From: Trissonchulus latispiculum
Taxonomy: Eukaryota > Nematoda > Enoplea > Enoplida > Ironidae
DNA: 64,000 bases
Direction of reading: 5' to 3'
NCBI GenBank assembly: GCA_030248195.1
Contig: JASAND010026422.1
Coordinates: 1 to 64,000, forward strand
Within the stretch, counting starts at the first letter, position 1. Each line of letters begins with the position of its first letter. Under the pieces are notes generated by a model that was not told where the DNA came from, did not search any database, and worked only from the letters and a program-made list of their open reading frames with translations. The translations under genes were made by a program, and so were the position numbers. Below are positions 20,953 to 32,400 of this stretch, one piece after another.

Positions 20953-23900
20953 GTGATACAGAAGCCTTGCAGCCTTCAAACAGTACTGAAGATAGTGGAT
21001 CACTACAACCATCAGCTCAGGATTTGACGGAGTCGGATGTGGAGTTGCTGGAAATGGAAATGCCAATGACTGAGTCTGACGAGGAGTTGCTGGAAATGGA
21101 AATGCCAGACTATGGTATTACACCACTTCCTAAAGCGCTGAATGGATGGCTGCGTGGTTATCAAATAAAACCCCAGCATTTTGTGGGAGACCCACAGATT
21201 TTCTTCACAGAATGCCGTGGTATATTAATGGAGCGGTTGGGACAAGAATGTGCAGATCTGATGGGTGTGAAATTCTGGTTTTGCATGAGGATCCGCTCAA
21301 AACGAGCATCTGATGAAAGCGAAACAATTGAAACCCATTTCTGCTGTAAAGCAAAAGATGTCCAACAAGGTTCCGAACTTCGATATGAACTGGCAATGGC
21401 AGAACAAGAAGTTTTGAAGAACTTGGAGAAGTTTATTCAACTGGGCTCTGACTGGGTCGTTGATCAGGTACTCCACTTGGACGTTCATGTAGCAGTCCAT
21501 CGACCGCTACGTGGATCATCGTATAAGAAGCTGCCAAGCTGGATAGAATCTAAGAAGGCCGTTGTCAATGTGAAGAACGACGACAATAAATGCTTCCAGT
21601 GGGCAGTGTTGTCAGCTCTGCATCCAGTGGAAATAAACGCTAATATAGTTAGCAAATATATGGCTTATGAGAGTGAACTCAACATGCAAGGACTTGATTC
21701 TCCAATGAAGCTAAGATCCATTCCACGGTTTGAAACGATGAATAGAATTTCCATTAATGTGTTTAACCTGGAGAAAAATGCATTATATCCACTTTACATT
21801 TCTAAACATGACTTTGAAAAGCATATTGATTTGTTGTTATACGATGGTCACTACTGCTGGATCAAAAATATCGATCGATTGCTCTCTGATCAAAGACGAA
21901 CGCATAAGAAGAAATACTTTTGTCGGAGATGTCTGTTGCCTCAATACAGTGAGCAGAAGCTGCAGGAACACTTGGATCGGTGCTTACGGAATAGTCCTGC
22001 AAAAGTGGTGATGCCTAAGGATGACGAGTTGAAGTTCAAAAATCACCACAGAAGATTAAGAGCACCTCTTGTGATTTATGCTGACTTTGAATGTATCACG
22101 GAGAAGATACAACATTGTGAGCCGGACATTTCAAAGTCATCATCAACCGCCTATCAACAACATAGTCCGTGTGGATTTGGTCTCATTACAGTAGAGCAAT
22201 GCTGTGGAGAAAATACAAAGCAAGTTGGAACTCCTATAATCTATCGAGGGCAGGATTGCGTGCAACAGCTGTTGGAGTCTATTATAAGGATTACTGAAAG
22301 CTATAGCAACCGTGTTGGTAATCCGTTACCTATGCAATTAACATTCGATGAACAGTCTCAGTTTAAAGAAGCAAAAGATTGTCACCTTTGCGGTAAGCAA
22401 CTATCTGATGATCGAGTGCGCGATCATTGTCGCATCTGTGGCTCCTACAGAGGTGCTGCCCGCAACAGGTGCAATCAACAACATCGCTTGAATAGAAACG
22501 TAAGCATACTGTTTCATAATCTTCGACCATACGACGGGCATCTCATCATGCAAGAGATCGGCAAATTGTGTAAGGACAATCAGCTGCAGTTGGATGCTAT
22601 TGCTAAAGGTATGGAAGACTATATAAGCTTTTCTATCAAGCGGAAGAATAGTGCAGAAGAAGAAGATTTGGACAATCAGTCGGAGGAAGAAAAGTTAATT
22701 GGAGGATACGGCAGCGATCATTGTCCCTGGCGAATTCGATTCATAGATCGTTGTCAATTCATGACAGCATCATTGGATAATCTGGTATCGAATCTGGATC
22801 AATCCCAACTAAAGATCCTATCTACTCAGATCACTAATGATGACAAACGAGCCTTGCTTCTTCGAAAGGGCGTATATCCCTACGACTACATGGATTGCTG
22901 GGGACGGTTTGAGGAAATTTGCCTTCCTTCCAAATCTGCATTCCATAGCAAATTAACTGGAACGGACATTTCGGACACTGACTATGAACACGCCAACGCA
23001 GTATGGAAAACTTTCGATATTAACAATATGGGTGACTATCATGACCTTTATTTGTTAACCGATGTTTTATTGTTGGCTGATGTATTTGAGAACTTTAGAG
23101 CCTTTTGTCTTCAGCATTACGGCTTGGATCCTGTCCATTACGTTACTTTACCAAGTTTTGGATGGGATGCATGTCTTAAGCTGACAGGATGGAGCATCTC
23201 AAAGACAGCAACCAGTACATGTTTTTCGAACAGGGTATTCGTGGAGGTGTGGCGATGATCTCTCATCGCTGTGCTAAAGCGAATAATCCCTATCTGAATA
23301 ATTTTGACTATAATGTACCCACTTCTTATATTATGTACTTGGATGCTAATAACTTGTATGGATGGGCTATGAGTCAAAAGGTGCCATGTTCTAAATTTCG
23401 TTGGCTTTCCCAAGCTGAAATTGATGAAATTGATTGGTCTGCAGTTGATGTAGACGGGGAGGAGGGATACGTTTTAGAAGTTGATTTGGGGTATCCAAAA
23501 GAATTGCATAATTTGCATAATAGTTATCCTTTGGCACCTGAGAAACTGATAATTTCCGATGAAATGTTGTCACCGTATTGTAAACGTCTTCAATCGCAGC
23601 TTGGAGTTAAAACTGGTATGGTGCATAAGCTAGTGCCCAATTTCTCAAATAAACAAAAATACATTATCCATTTTCGTAACCTAAAACTTTATTTATCATT
23701 GGGCCTAAAATTACAGCATGTGCATCGCGTCCTGGTATTTCGTCAATCTGCCTGGATGCAAAGGTATATCGGTTTTAACACTGAGATGCGAAAGAATGCT
23801 AATTCTGATTTTGAGAAAAATTTATTTAAATTGTTAAATAATGCGGTATTTGGTAAAACTATGGAGAATGTACGTAGACATATGACAGTTGAATTTGTTC

Positions 23901-24603
23901 ATGATCAGACTCGATTCCGCAAATTGGTATCAACCCTCGTTTTGAACGGGCAACTGTTTTTAATGAGGATTTGGTAGCAGTCTGTATGAGTCGAGTGACA
24001 GTTGAGCTCAATAAGCCCATCTACGTGGGGTTTACTGTGCTTGATTTGTCGAAACTGCTCATGTACAATTTTCACTACAATTATATTGTACCTAAGTATG
24101 AATCTAAATGTAAATTGTTATTTACAGACACTGACAGTCTTTGTTATGTTATTGAATGTGATGATGTATATAGGGATATGTCTATTGATGCTGATTTGTT
24201 TGATTTTAGTGACTATCCGAAGGACCATCCTTTGTTTTCCGTAAAAAATAAAAAAGTCATAGGAAAAATGAAGGATGAGACTTCAGGTAGTCCTATATCT
24301 GAATTTTGTGGCCTTCGTGCCAAAATGTACAGTTTTGTGTGTAACGGGCAGGATAAAAAAAGGGCTAAAGGCGTTAAGAAAAGTGTTGTGAAAACTGTAT
24401 TATGTCATAATGATTTTGTTTATTGTTTACGTAATGAGATAGTTCGTCGTGATGTAATGAATATGATCAGAAGCCACAAACATCAACTGTTTTCAATAAA
24501 AACTAATAAAATTAGTTTGTCGGCTTTTGATGATAAGCGATACATCTTGGATGATGGACTGTCTTCTTATGCGTACGGTCACTATTGTATTTGTAATAAA
24601 TGA
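20889..24603 (+). pseudogene. Protein-primed-type family B DNA polymerase, frameshifted
   Basis: The enzyme would replicate the element, with 3'-5' exonuclease and strand-displacing polymerase activities. The first frame (to ~23,190) has an acidic repeat (ELLEMEMP twice), an NVKNDDNKCFQWAVLSAL block, a CRRCLL...L-D-R-C zinc motif, Exo I D-F-E (22,083), and Exo II HNLRPYD (22,515). It also has C-x2-C...H-C-x2-C and LPSFGWD. The second frame (about 23,190-23,930) has GIRGGVAMI, motif A YLDANNLYGWAMSQ (about 23,335) and motif B LNNAVFGKTMENVR (about 23,835). The third frame (to 24,603) has motif C D-T-D-S (24,127) and a KGVKKSVVK thumb block. Catalytic residues are all present. Two single-base losses (near 23,190 and 23,931) break the frame. 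It belongs to the Polinton/adintovirus/bidnavirus-type group. A polyadenylation signal follows at 24,633. Confidence 0.9.
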
Positions 24604-24632
24604 AATTTGCTATGTATTTGTTATGTATCCAC

Positions 24633-24657
24633 AATAAACTATGATATTGTCTTTATT
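24633..24657. terminator. Tail-to-tail polyadenylation signals
   Basis: AATAAA on plus at 24,633-24,638, 30 bases after the polymerase stop, and AATAAA on minus at 24,657-24,652, about 70 bases after the stop of the 175-aa gene. The two converging transcripts would end within a few dozen bases of each other. Confidence 0.65.
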
Positions 24658-24729
24658 GAGTAAGACTAGCATAGATATTACATAATTATACAAACTAGAT
24701 AAAATAAGTTTACTGCTTTAAATTTGTCT

Positions 24730-25257
24730 TCATGATGAGTGATCTGAGTTCCAAATGACGTATGCTTCCATAAGCGATCTAGCCATTGCTGTGCAATCAC
24801 TTGGAGTAGATACTGAAGCATCAGCCAGAGGAAAAAGTTGAAAGTTCCAGGTTGCTGTAATGTTCAGGATTAACATATGAGGATCCTTCACAGGAATAGT
24901 AATATTATTCATTCTGATCATTCTTGTGATAATCTGACGTTGTCGGTATCCTTCGGTCACAATTTGAGACGGATTGAATTCTTTAAGCAGTTGACACATG
25001 CTGGTAATCACTTGGTCCAGAGTTTTGGTATCTGCAGTTGTCTTCCATTTCATCTTGGATGCTGCTTCGATAAAGCGGATAATTTCCATGTGTTCGGTAG
25101 CGAGTGTTGACATTTCTTGAGGCGCTCGCACGTCCGACTCATACTCAAGCAAAAAATTTCTGTCCAAAATGAACATTGCCATCTTCATAATCACATCAAA
25201 ATCGTGTTCCAACCGAACTAGTCCAAGACTTATAAAGCAGACCCTCTGTTCCGACAT
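24730..25257 (-). CDS. Unknown 175-aa protein of the Polinton-like element
   Basis: Intact minus-strand frame. I chose the ATG at 25,257 (MSEQRVCFISLG) rather than upstream starts because a TATAAAAG box at 25,302-25,295 sits 45 bases before it and the dUTPase gene starts on the other strand at 25,326. The protein is mostly predicted helical, rich in Met and Ile, without signal peptide, Cys clusters or membrane segments. It shares a 68-bp divergent promoter with the dUTPase and converges on the polymerase gene, so it is an element gene and not a host relic. I do not recognise it. Candidates by position would be a terminal protein, virion protein or replication accessory factor, all unproven. 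Confidence 0.65.
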   Translation of the reverse strand: MSEQRVCFISLGLVRLEHDFDVIMKMAMFILDRNFLLEYESDVRAPQEMSTLATEHMEIIRFIEAASKMKWKTTADTKTLDQVITSMCQLLKEFNPSQIVTEGYRQRQIITRMIRMNNITIPVKDPHMLILNITATWNFQLFPLADASVSTPSDCTAMARSLMEAYVIWNSDHSS

Positions 25258-25325
25258 GGTTAGAGCAAATGAATTGTAAATTAAAACTTTTCTCCTTTTA
25301 TAGTCGATCGCTGCATTCCAAAGCC
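25258..25325. promoter_or_regulatory. Divergent promoter between 175-aa gene and dUTPase
   Basis: Only 68 bases separate the two start codons. The minus-strand gene has TATAAAAG at 25,302-25,295. For the plus-strand dUTPase a TATAAAG occurs at 25,231-25,237, inside the other gene's coding region. The two genes are probably co-regulated. Confidence 0.5.
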
Positions 25326-25430
25326 ATGAGTCATCAACTTCAAGTCCAGTTGTTGCCAGAACATGGCAAGTTGCCAACACGTGCCTCATCTGGTAGCGTT
25401 GGTTATGACCTTTTCAGTGCCAGATACTGT
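25326..25430 (+). pseudogene. dUTPase, 5' part (split by Ty3 insertion)
   Basis: The first 35 codons, from ATG at 25,326, end in the motif GYDLFSA, the first conserved motif of trimeric dUTPases. The frame is cut at 25,430 by the 5' LTR of the giant Ty3 element. The remaining 125 codons are at 43,145-43,522, in the same frame once the insertion and one copy of CTGT are discounted. Total length (160 aa) is normal for the family. The enzyme hydrolyses dUTP to dUMP and keeps uracil out of newly made DNA. As it stands the gene is inactive unless the insertion is absent in other copies. Confidence 0.9.
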
Positions 25431-25986
25431 TGTGAAGTTAGCACCGACAGGAAAGATATAAATTATGCTCGAACTGTTAAGCCTAAGTGAAAATGACATT
25501 TCATTTGACGAACGTTCAATCATTTTGCATTACTCTTGTCTAAATTTGTAGGTTCGGATAGCTAATTGTTGTGGTCTTCCATATTGGGTTGCTCAGAAGT
25601 AGTTGGGTGCAAGTTCTATAGCGAGAGGTTGGGTATAATCTTTTTGGGTCGAATCGTTGGGGGTTAATCGAGTTGGTTATTGGTCAAGTTTGTCAAGTTT
25701 CTGCCTTTGTCGCTTTGCCGGCTCGGCCGGACATTTTTGTGAGTTGCAGTATTTTTGTCAAACTTATATTTTGGTTGAAAGTTATGTTTTGTTCTAATTT
25801 CGTCGTCAAGTTCTTGTCTAAAGTATAATAAACCGTTGTAATTATTTGGTTGATTTCTCAGTTGGTCAGGACCGAACATTGCTCCAGCGTCACACACCAC
25901 GTTTGTTCACCTGTAATCGAGTTCTAGTCTAGAGAGCAAAGTCAGGCAACATCATTTTATTAAGATCAGTAGAGTCAAACTTCGCA
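25431..25986 (+). repeat. 5' LTR of the giant Ty3 element
   Basis: 556 bp, TG...CA ends with a 9-bp terminal inverted repeat (one mismatch here, GCA versus ACA). TATAAA at 25,457-25,462 and AATAAA at 25,827-25,832 are the likely promoter and polyadenylation signals. Nearly identical to 42,585-43,140. Confidence 0.95.
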
Positions 25987-25988
25987 TG

Positions 25989-25999
25989 TGGCGACCGTG
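25989..25999 (+). promoter_or_regulatory. Primer-binding site of the giant Ty3 element
   Basis: TGGCGACCGTG begins two bases after the LTR, starting TGG as expected for pairing with the CCA end of a tRNA. The second Ty3 element uses the same TGGCGACCGT. The priming tRNA would end ACGGTCGCCA; I do not assign its amino acid. Confidence 0.8.
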
Positions 26000-26010
26000 T
26001 CATGTGGTAG

Positions 26011-29000
26011 ATGTTGGAGGAGTGTGACGGTCTTGCACCTAAATTTTTTCGACAATTGGAAGATCGACTTCAAGATATTCAAAGTTTTTTCGAATTTTTA
26101 CAAAATTTAGATTATCCGGACGAGTATAACGATTTAGTTTTGCGACAGAGGTGTTGTGAGCAGGCCCCAGTTATGGATTGGGGGGACCCGCGTGAACTTG
26201 GGGAATATACTGACCCGCCCCTCCAAGACGGGGTTCCACCGGGGGAGCGCCCTATCGAAATTGGGGGATTCCCTATATCCCCACTACGATTCCCTTGCAA
26301 ACTTGGGGGGAAAATTCTGGGCGAAATCAAAATATTCCATGTTGTATGGCTCAAGTCCCGGTCAGTTGTCGAGGTCCACCCCCCCAGTGGACCCAGGCGG
26401 GGGGTTCCTCCCAACCCCAAACTTCAGCTTCTCGAACGGATCAAATTCCACGACCATCCTATTCTCAGATGTTGAATAAAGCCTTTGGTCCCCCAGTTAC
26501 TTCTTCTGATCAGATGGTGCAGAGTGGGGGGAAAACCCCCCAAAATTCCTCCCAACCCCCCCTCCCCCCTGCTCCTACTCCAGAAATTCAGGGAGAAAGT
26601 TCAGCTTCGGCTGCGGGTTTGGAACAGGTGTGTGTTGTTATTACGTCTCCGTCAGAAGAAACGGGGGGTTCGGCAGCTCCCCCGGGCCAGTCTGTGCTAC
26701 CGTCTGAGGAGGAACTTTTCGCGGCGGCAGCTGCTGTCGTGCGGGACCCGGAAATTCGAGATCTCCCTCGGGGACATCCTAGGCGGTTGGAAAAAATTTC
26801 AGATTTTTATAAGGGGTTGGTGGACAGATTAACAGATCAGCTTGTTGCGGAGCGGCGTGCTTCTATTGGGCTTCCACCAGAGTCAGGAGGGCCTGCGGGG
26901 GGTTCCACCCTTGCTACTTCTCGCGCCGGTCCTTCGGTCCCAGTGGCCGGCCTTGTCCAGTCGGAGTCGAATGGAGGGGGAGCTCCAGTCTCTTCACAGT
27001 CCCAGTATTCCTACGGCACTGGACAGACGACAATGATCTCTACTCACAATCAGTCTCAGCAGAATCCGCGGCCAGAAAATGCTATCCCGCAGTCTTCGGC
27101 CCCTCCTCCGCCCCATGCCCCCCTCCAGCTCAGTCAAATGCTCCGCCTCCTCAACAGAATGGACCTGGTCATTTCAATCCTGGATCTACTTCACACGCAG
27201 TGCCTGGACCGCAGCCTCAGCAACAGCAGACTCCGCCGTATCAGGCGGACGGGCCTCAGGCTGATGGTTGTGGTTATTTTGATCCAAATTACTACTATTA
27301 TGCTCAGTATGGCTATTGTTATCCGAATTTATATTTTGATTTGAATCAATAGCAATATTTTGAATCTCAGCAGACGCAGCCTCAGTTGGCTCCCATGTAT
27401 CCCGACCCTGTGCCAGGTACGCCGCAGAATTATGGTTATTACTTGAATCCGCCAGAGCCTGCTTCTCAGCAGACTCCTCCCATGACTCAACAGCCGGCGG
27501 ACCAACAGGCTCCAAATTCGACGCAGTCAGACCAGGCAGTTTGTCGGGTGGCCACTGACCACTCAGTGGGGGCTCGTCCTCGGTCGAGGCCTCATCCCAC
27601 CCCGGCTACTATGCAGGCCACGGATGCTTCAGTTGGACGCCATAATGCTCAATTGTATCGTACGTATATGGCAATTTTACACGATATTCCTCGTTTCGAG
27701 CCGACTTTTGATTATTTTGAAGATTGGTTACCACAGTTTGTTTCAGCAGCTACTGTACAAGGGATCCCAAGGGACCAATGGGCCCGTTTGATGTTTAACA
27801 AACTGTCTGGTAACGCTCTTACTTTTGCTTCGAAGGTTGGTCCTAAGGTTGTTGAGTCATTAGACGAATTCATACGTATGATGTCCGCTCAGTTCCCGAA
27901 GCCTCAACAATCAGTTTCGGAAAAATTTCATCGCTTTGCTCAAAGAGTCCAGCAGCCTGGGGAAACCGTCCGCCAGTACGTGTCGGAGCTGCAATCTCAA
28001 GCTTTGGAAATTTGGCAATCGCAGGCAGATCGGGACAGGCACTGCGTACAACAACTTTTTGACGGCATTCGTTCGGAATACACGACGGCTTTGGCATCAA
28101 ATTTCGGGAAAGGTGAGCCCAAATTGGATGAAATTCTTCGTATCTTGGACAAATTGGAATCACGAATCTCAAAACCTAGTTTGGCCGATCAACAAGCTTT
28201 TGCGGCCCCAGTTTATCATGTCGGCGCCCAGAATTCTTCCAGAGACGGGGCTGCCCCCCTTGATTCGACTCCTGCGACTAGGCTGGAGCTGCGGGAAATG
28301 AAGGACTGGTTTGAGGCAAACTTTTTGGATAGGCTCAAGGAAATGGAGGAGGAAAAGAAAAAACGCTTTCCTCCTTGCCGTCACTGCAACAAGCGGGGGC
28401 ATCATCCGGATCGCTGCTGGGACAAAGACCCTTCAAAAGCCCCGCCGGGTTATAAAGGTAGGAGTAATCAAAATACTCAGGCGCAAGTTGATATGGTGGG
28501 GGCCTACCCTCAGATGCCTCCTCAGCCGGTATACTATCCACAGCATGACCCGGCGCTTCAGTCCCCGGGTTATGCGGCGGCCCCTCAGCAGTATCTGCCT
28601 CCGTGGCAGCATGCTGCGCAGAGTCAGCCTCGGCCGTTGTTGCAGTCTCAGTGGCAGTCACAAGGTGTGGCGGCCCCTGGTTCTGTGGCGCGTCCGCGGG
28701 TGCCTTTGCAGGTGGGTCAGCCGCGTTACCAGGGGGCGGGGGCGAGAGCTTCCGGTCCTCCCTGTTTAAATGCAAATTTTAGACCAGCTACTCATGGTCC
28801 GGTGGGGGGCGGGGCCCAGCCTAAAAGAGGGGGTAGAAACCCCCAAACTGCTCCACCTCCGACGGCTCAACAGGTAAATCAGAAGGTTAACCAACTTTCG
28901 GTCAATATGCTACAGATTGAGCCCGATTACGAACGTTTAGGCCTCACAAATCAATCGGAGGAAACTTCGGAACAGGTTTTGGGGGCAAATTAGTCTTTTG

Positions 29001-29395
29001 ATGCAGATTCTGTAGAACATCAAGTGGCTCAAAAATTTCAGTTGCTTCATCGAAATTTCACTACTTTAGCAGCTATTCACAGTCAAACTCATGACTTCAT
29101 GAATAAGTACTTTGATGCTATTAGGTCGCATATTGGTGAGATGACTGATCTTTTTCTTCGTTTGTGGCCAAATAAATTTGACTCGAATAATATTTGGATG
29201 AATGAGGCTGAACCGTCGGATTCGTGGTGTGCGGGGGGCTCTCCCATTTTGGCGGGGCCGGGGACTCCCTATACAGCTCCACCCGAACCACCTGTCCAAG
29301 AACCTGCACCAGCTGAGGCTACAAATTGGGTCCAGGAGGACCAAGGCGAGGAAGTCTTTCCTCCCGAAACAGAGGCTACACCAGCCTCACAGTAA
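26011..29395 (+). pseudogene. gag of the giant Ty3 element, broken
   Basis: An ATG at 26,011 starts a helical N-terminal part (to about 26,150). A Pro/Gln/Ser-rich part with several frame changes in G or C runs (26,150-27,130) follows. The capsid-like region (about 27,650-28,180) has FEDWLPQF, W-A-R-L-M-F-N-K-L-S, and VRQYVSELQ and aligns with the Gag of the second element at 55.4-58.3 kb. A zinc knuckle C-x2-C-x4-H-x4-C starts at 28,376. A tail (29,024-29,395) also matches that Gag. In-frame TAG codons at 27,350 and 28,991 interrupt the main frame, while the relative at 55-58 kb has no stops there. Gag forms the particle and binds RNA. Confidence 0.85.
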
Positions 29396-29458
29396 GTCCT
29401 CATTGTGTGGTGCAAATTTCTGATTTAATGGGTCATTCAGTTCTCGCAGAACCGGGGG

Positions 29459-32400
29459 ATGTCCCAGAAATTGACCGTTCTAGCAGCGGGTGAAAACACA
29501 CCAGCAATTTTGATTGATGTCAATGGTCAAAAATTGGTTGCGATTGTAGATACGGGAGCGTCCATTTCGATTATCAGTACGGGGGAGGCCTTGAACGTCT
29601 CCTCAGGGCGGGCGCAGAAATCGTGGTTAATTACCCGGATCCAATCATAGCACGTACACCAGGTAGTGACTATTTGAAACTAACAGGGAAAGCATTTTTG
29701 CCCTTTAAAGTTGGTCAAATTCAGTTCGGGTGGCAATTTCACGTGGCTCCCGATTTTTACAGGGATATTTTGTTAGGTACTGATTTTATGAAAGCTTTTT
29801 CGTGGGATATTATTCTTTCTCAGAATAAAGTCTATATGGGTACAATGAACCACGATTTGCTCACCCCTGATCAATTGAGAGCTGAATGGAACACCCGGGA
29901 TTCAACAGTTTTGGCAGTGGTTCTAGCGGTTGACGTGGTGGTTCCTCCCTCCTCGGAGGTCTGGGCTCAGGCCCGGGTCTCCCCAAGACTGGCCGAGACT
30001 CCCCATTTGTTCGAACCATTTGATGATTTTGTACATATAAATCGTGTTTTGCCTTATGGGGGGATTGTTGTGCCTCGGGAAACTACTTTTGACTTTTTGG
30101 TTGCAAATCCCACAAATTGCCCGGTCGAATTATCGAAGGCAACCATGTTGGGGTCCATTAGCCCGGCCGAAGACTATTTCGCCACAGACCCTAACCTAGA
30201 GGTACCGTTGGCAGTTACGAGGGCTCAAGTTAATGTTGATACGTATACTGATGATATGTTGTTTATTGTTGACGAAGACCTCGGGACCCCTCCTCCGCAA
30301 ATTTCTTCTCCTTTCACTGGGTCTTTGGGTGATTCTCCTTTCGATGATCCATTGGTTCTTAATTGTGAGGTCGATTCTACTCAGGGGGACCTCTTGCTAA
30401 AAGAGGAGGTGGACCCCCTATTTCCGAACGAAATTTTTGACGAACCCGAGAAAATCCCAGAAGCGACTTCTTGTGCCAAGGGGGTTACGGCCCCTCCTGA
30501 GCCTCAGTCTACTCTAAAAGAGGGGGTGGTCACCCCCAAAATTTTGGACGGGGAGGTAAAAACTTTGCAGTCATGTTTGTTTTCGGGTGATGATTTGGTT
30601 GATTTCTCTCAGGAAACGAAAGATTCTTGGCCAACGGTACCAGTAGCGTTCTCAGACATTGTAGAGTCTTGGGCGTCTGAGTCTCAGTCTCACCCTGAGC
30701 CTCCTGCGGGTCAGGAGACCCAGGGTGAGGGCGTGGACCCCTCCCAGGAGTCTTCTCCTTCTGTTATTGCTGACTCGTCAAAAAAGTTTCGAAAATTTTT
30801 ACGGCGTAAGATCCATCCGGGAGAACCTGGGTTCGAGCCCCGTACGTATAGAGTGACCACCGAAAAGTATCATCCTACTGATTTATCTTTTGACGAGGCT
30901 CTTTCACGTATCCCTCAGAACGGGGATATTGTACGTACTCCTGAAGAAGAGGTCGAGGTTGACCCTCTGACTGCAGCTGAATCGGTAGCAACTGCTCTTT
31001 TTGCAGATGCAGCAAAACGTGCTCTTTTGAACGGAAAAATTAGTTTGAAAGATTGTTGTTTGTCCCGTCGAAATCAGCGGCGGTTAAAACTCATGATTTT
31101 AAATTTTCCTGATATTTGGGACGCTACAGGCGGTTTCGGAAAAACCGATATTGACTATCATTATATCGAAATTGAGCCAAGAAAACGGCCTATTCGTGCT
31201 CGGGCTTATAAAGTTAACCCAGCACAGAAGAAAATCATAGACGAGAAATTATCCGCTTGGTTGGAGCAGGGCCTCATACAACCCTCTCGGTCTCCGTGGG
31301 CTTCCCCGATTATTCTAGTAGCAAAGAAAGATGGGGATTGGCGCCTTTGTGTTGATTATCGTAAGCTAAATTCGGTCACTAAGAAAGATTGTTATCCTCT
31401 TCCTCGAATTGATGGTCTTTTTGAACTTATTTTGGGTCATTGCATTTTTTCGAAATTGGATTTTGCCTCGGGTTTCCATCAAATTCCGGTTTATCCGGCA
31501 GATCGCGAAAAAACAGCTTTCATTACTCATTCTGGGTTGTATGAATTTAAAGTTATGCCATTTGGGTTGTGTAACGCCCCCCAGTACCTTCCAACGGATA
31601 ATTGATCGTATCATGGAAGGGTTTATTGTCTATATTGATGATATTTTAGTTACTAGTCCGACTCAGAATCACCACCTGCAGCGTCTACTTGACATTTTCC
31701 AGCGTTGTGCAAAAGAGCATGTTTTGCTAAAATTATCAAAATGCGAATTTGCACGTAAACAGATGGCCTTTTTGGGTCATATTCTCTCTGAATTTGGCAT
31801 TGCTACCGATCCTGACAAAATTCGGGTGGTTCGTCATTTCCCTGTGCCTCAATCTGTCAAGGACATTCAAAGTTTTTTGGGTTTAGCGTGCTATTATCGT
31901 CGTTTTGTCCCTCATTTTGCGAAAATTGCTAATCCTTTGACTCGACTTCTAAAAAAAGGTGCTGAATTTGTTTGGGATTCTGCTTGTCAAGTTGCTTTTG
32001 AGACCTTGAAGGAAAAATTAATTACAGCACCCGTTTTGATCTATCCAAATTTTACGAAACCTTTCACTCTTGTGACTGATGCAAGTTATCAGGGTATAGC
32101 TGCTATTTTACAACAGGCAGATGAAAAGGAAAAATTTCACCCAGTTGCGCATGCGGCCAGAGCCCTCCATGCTTCCGAAAAGAACTATACTGTTACTGAA
32201 TTGGAGGCCCTTGCTATCTTTTTTGGGATTTCCTATTTCCAACATTACTTGATTTTGCATAAATTTGACGTGATCACGGACCATCAGGCCCTGGAATATA
32301 TCCTGGGTGATGCCGCAAAACCTAAGACGGCTGAAGGGAGGGTGGCCCGTTGGCGTGCGTTTATAGAACAGTTTCGTTTTCGCGTTATTCAAAAGCCTGG

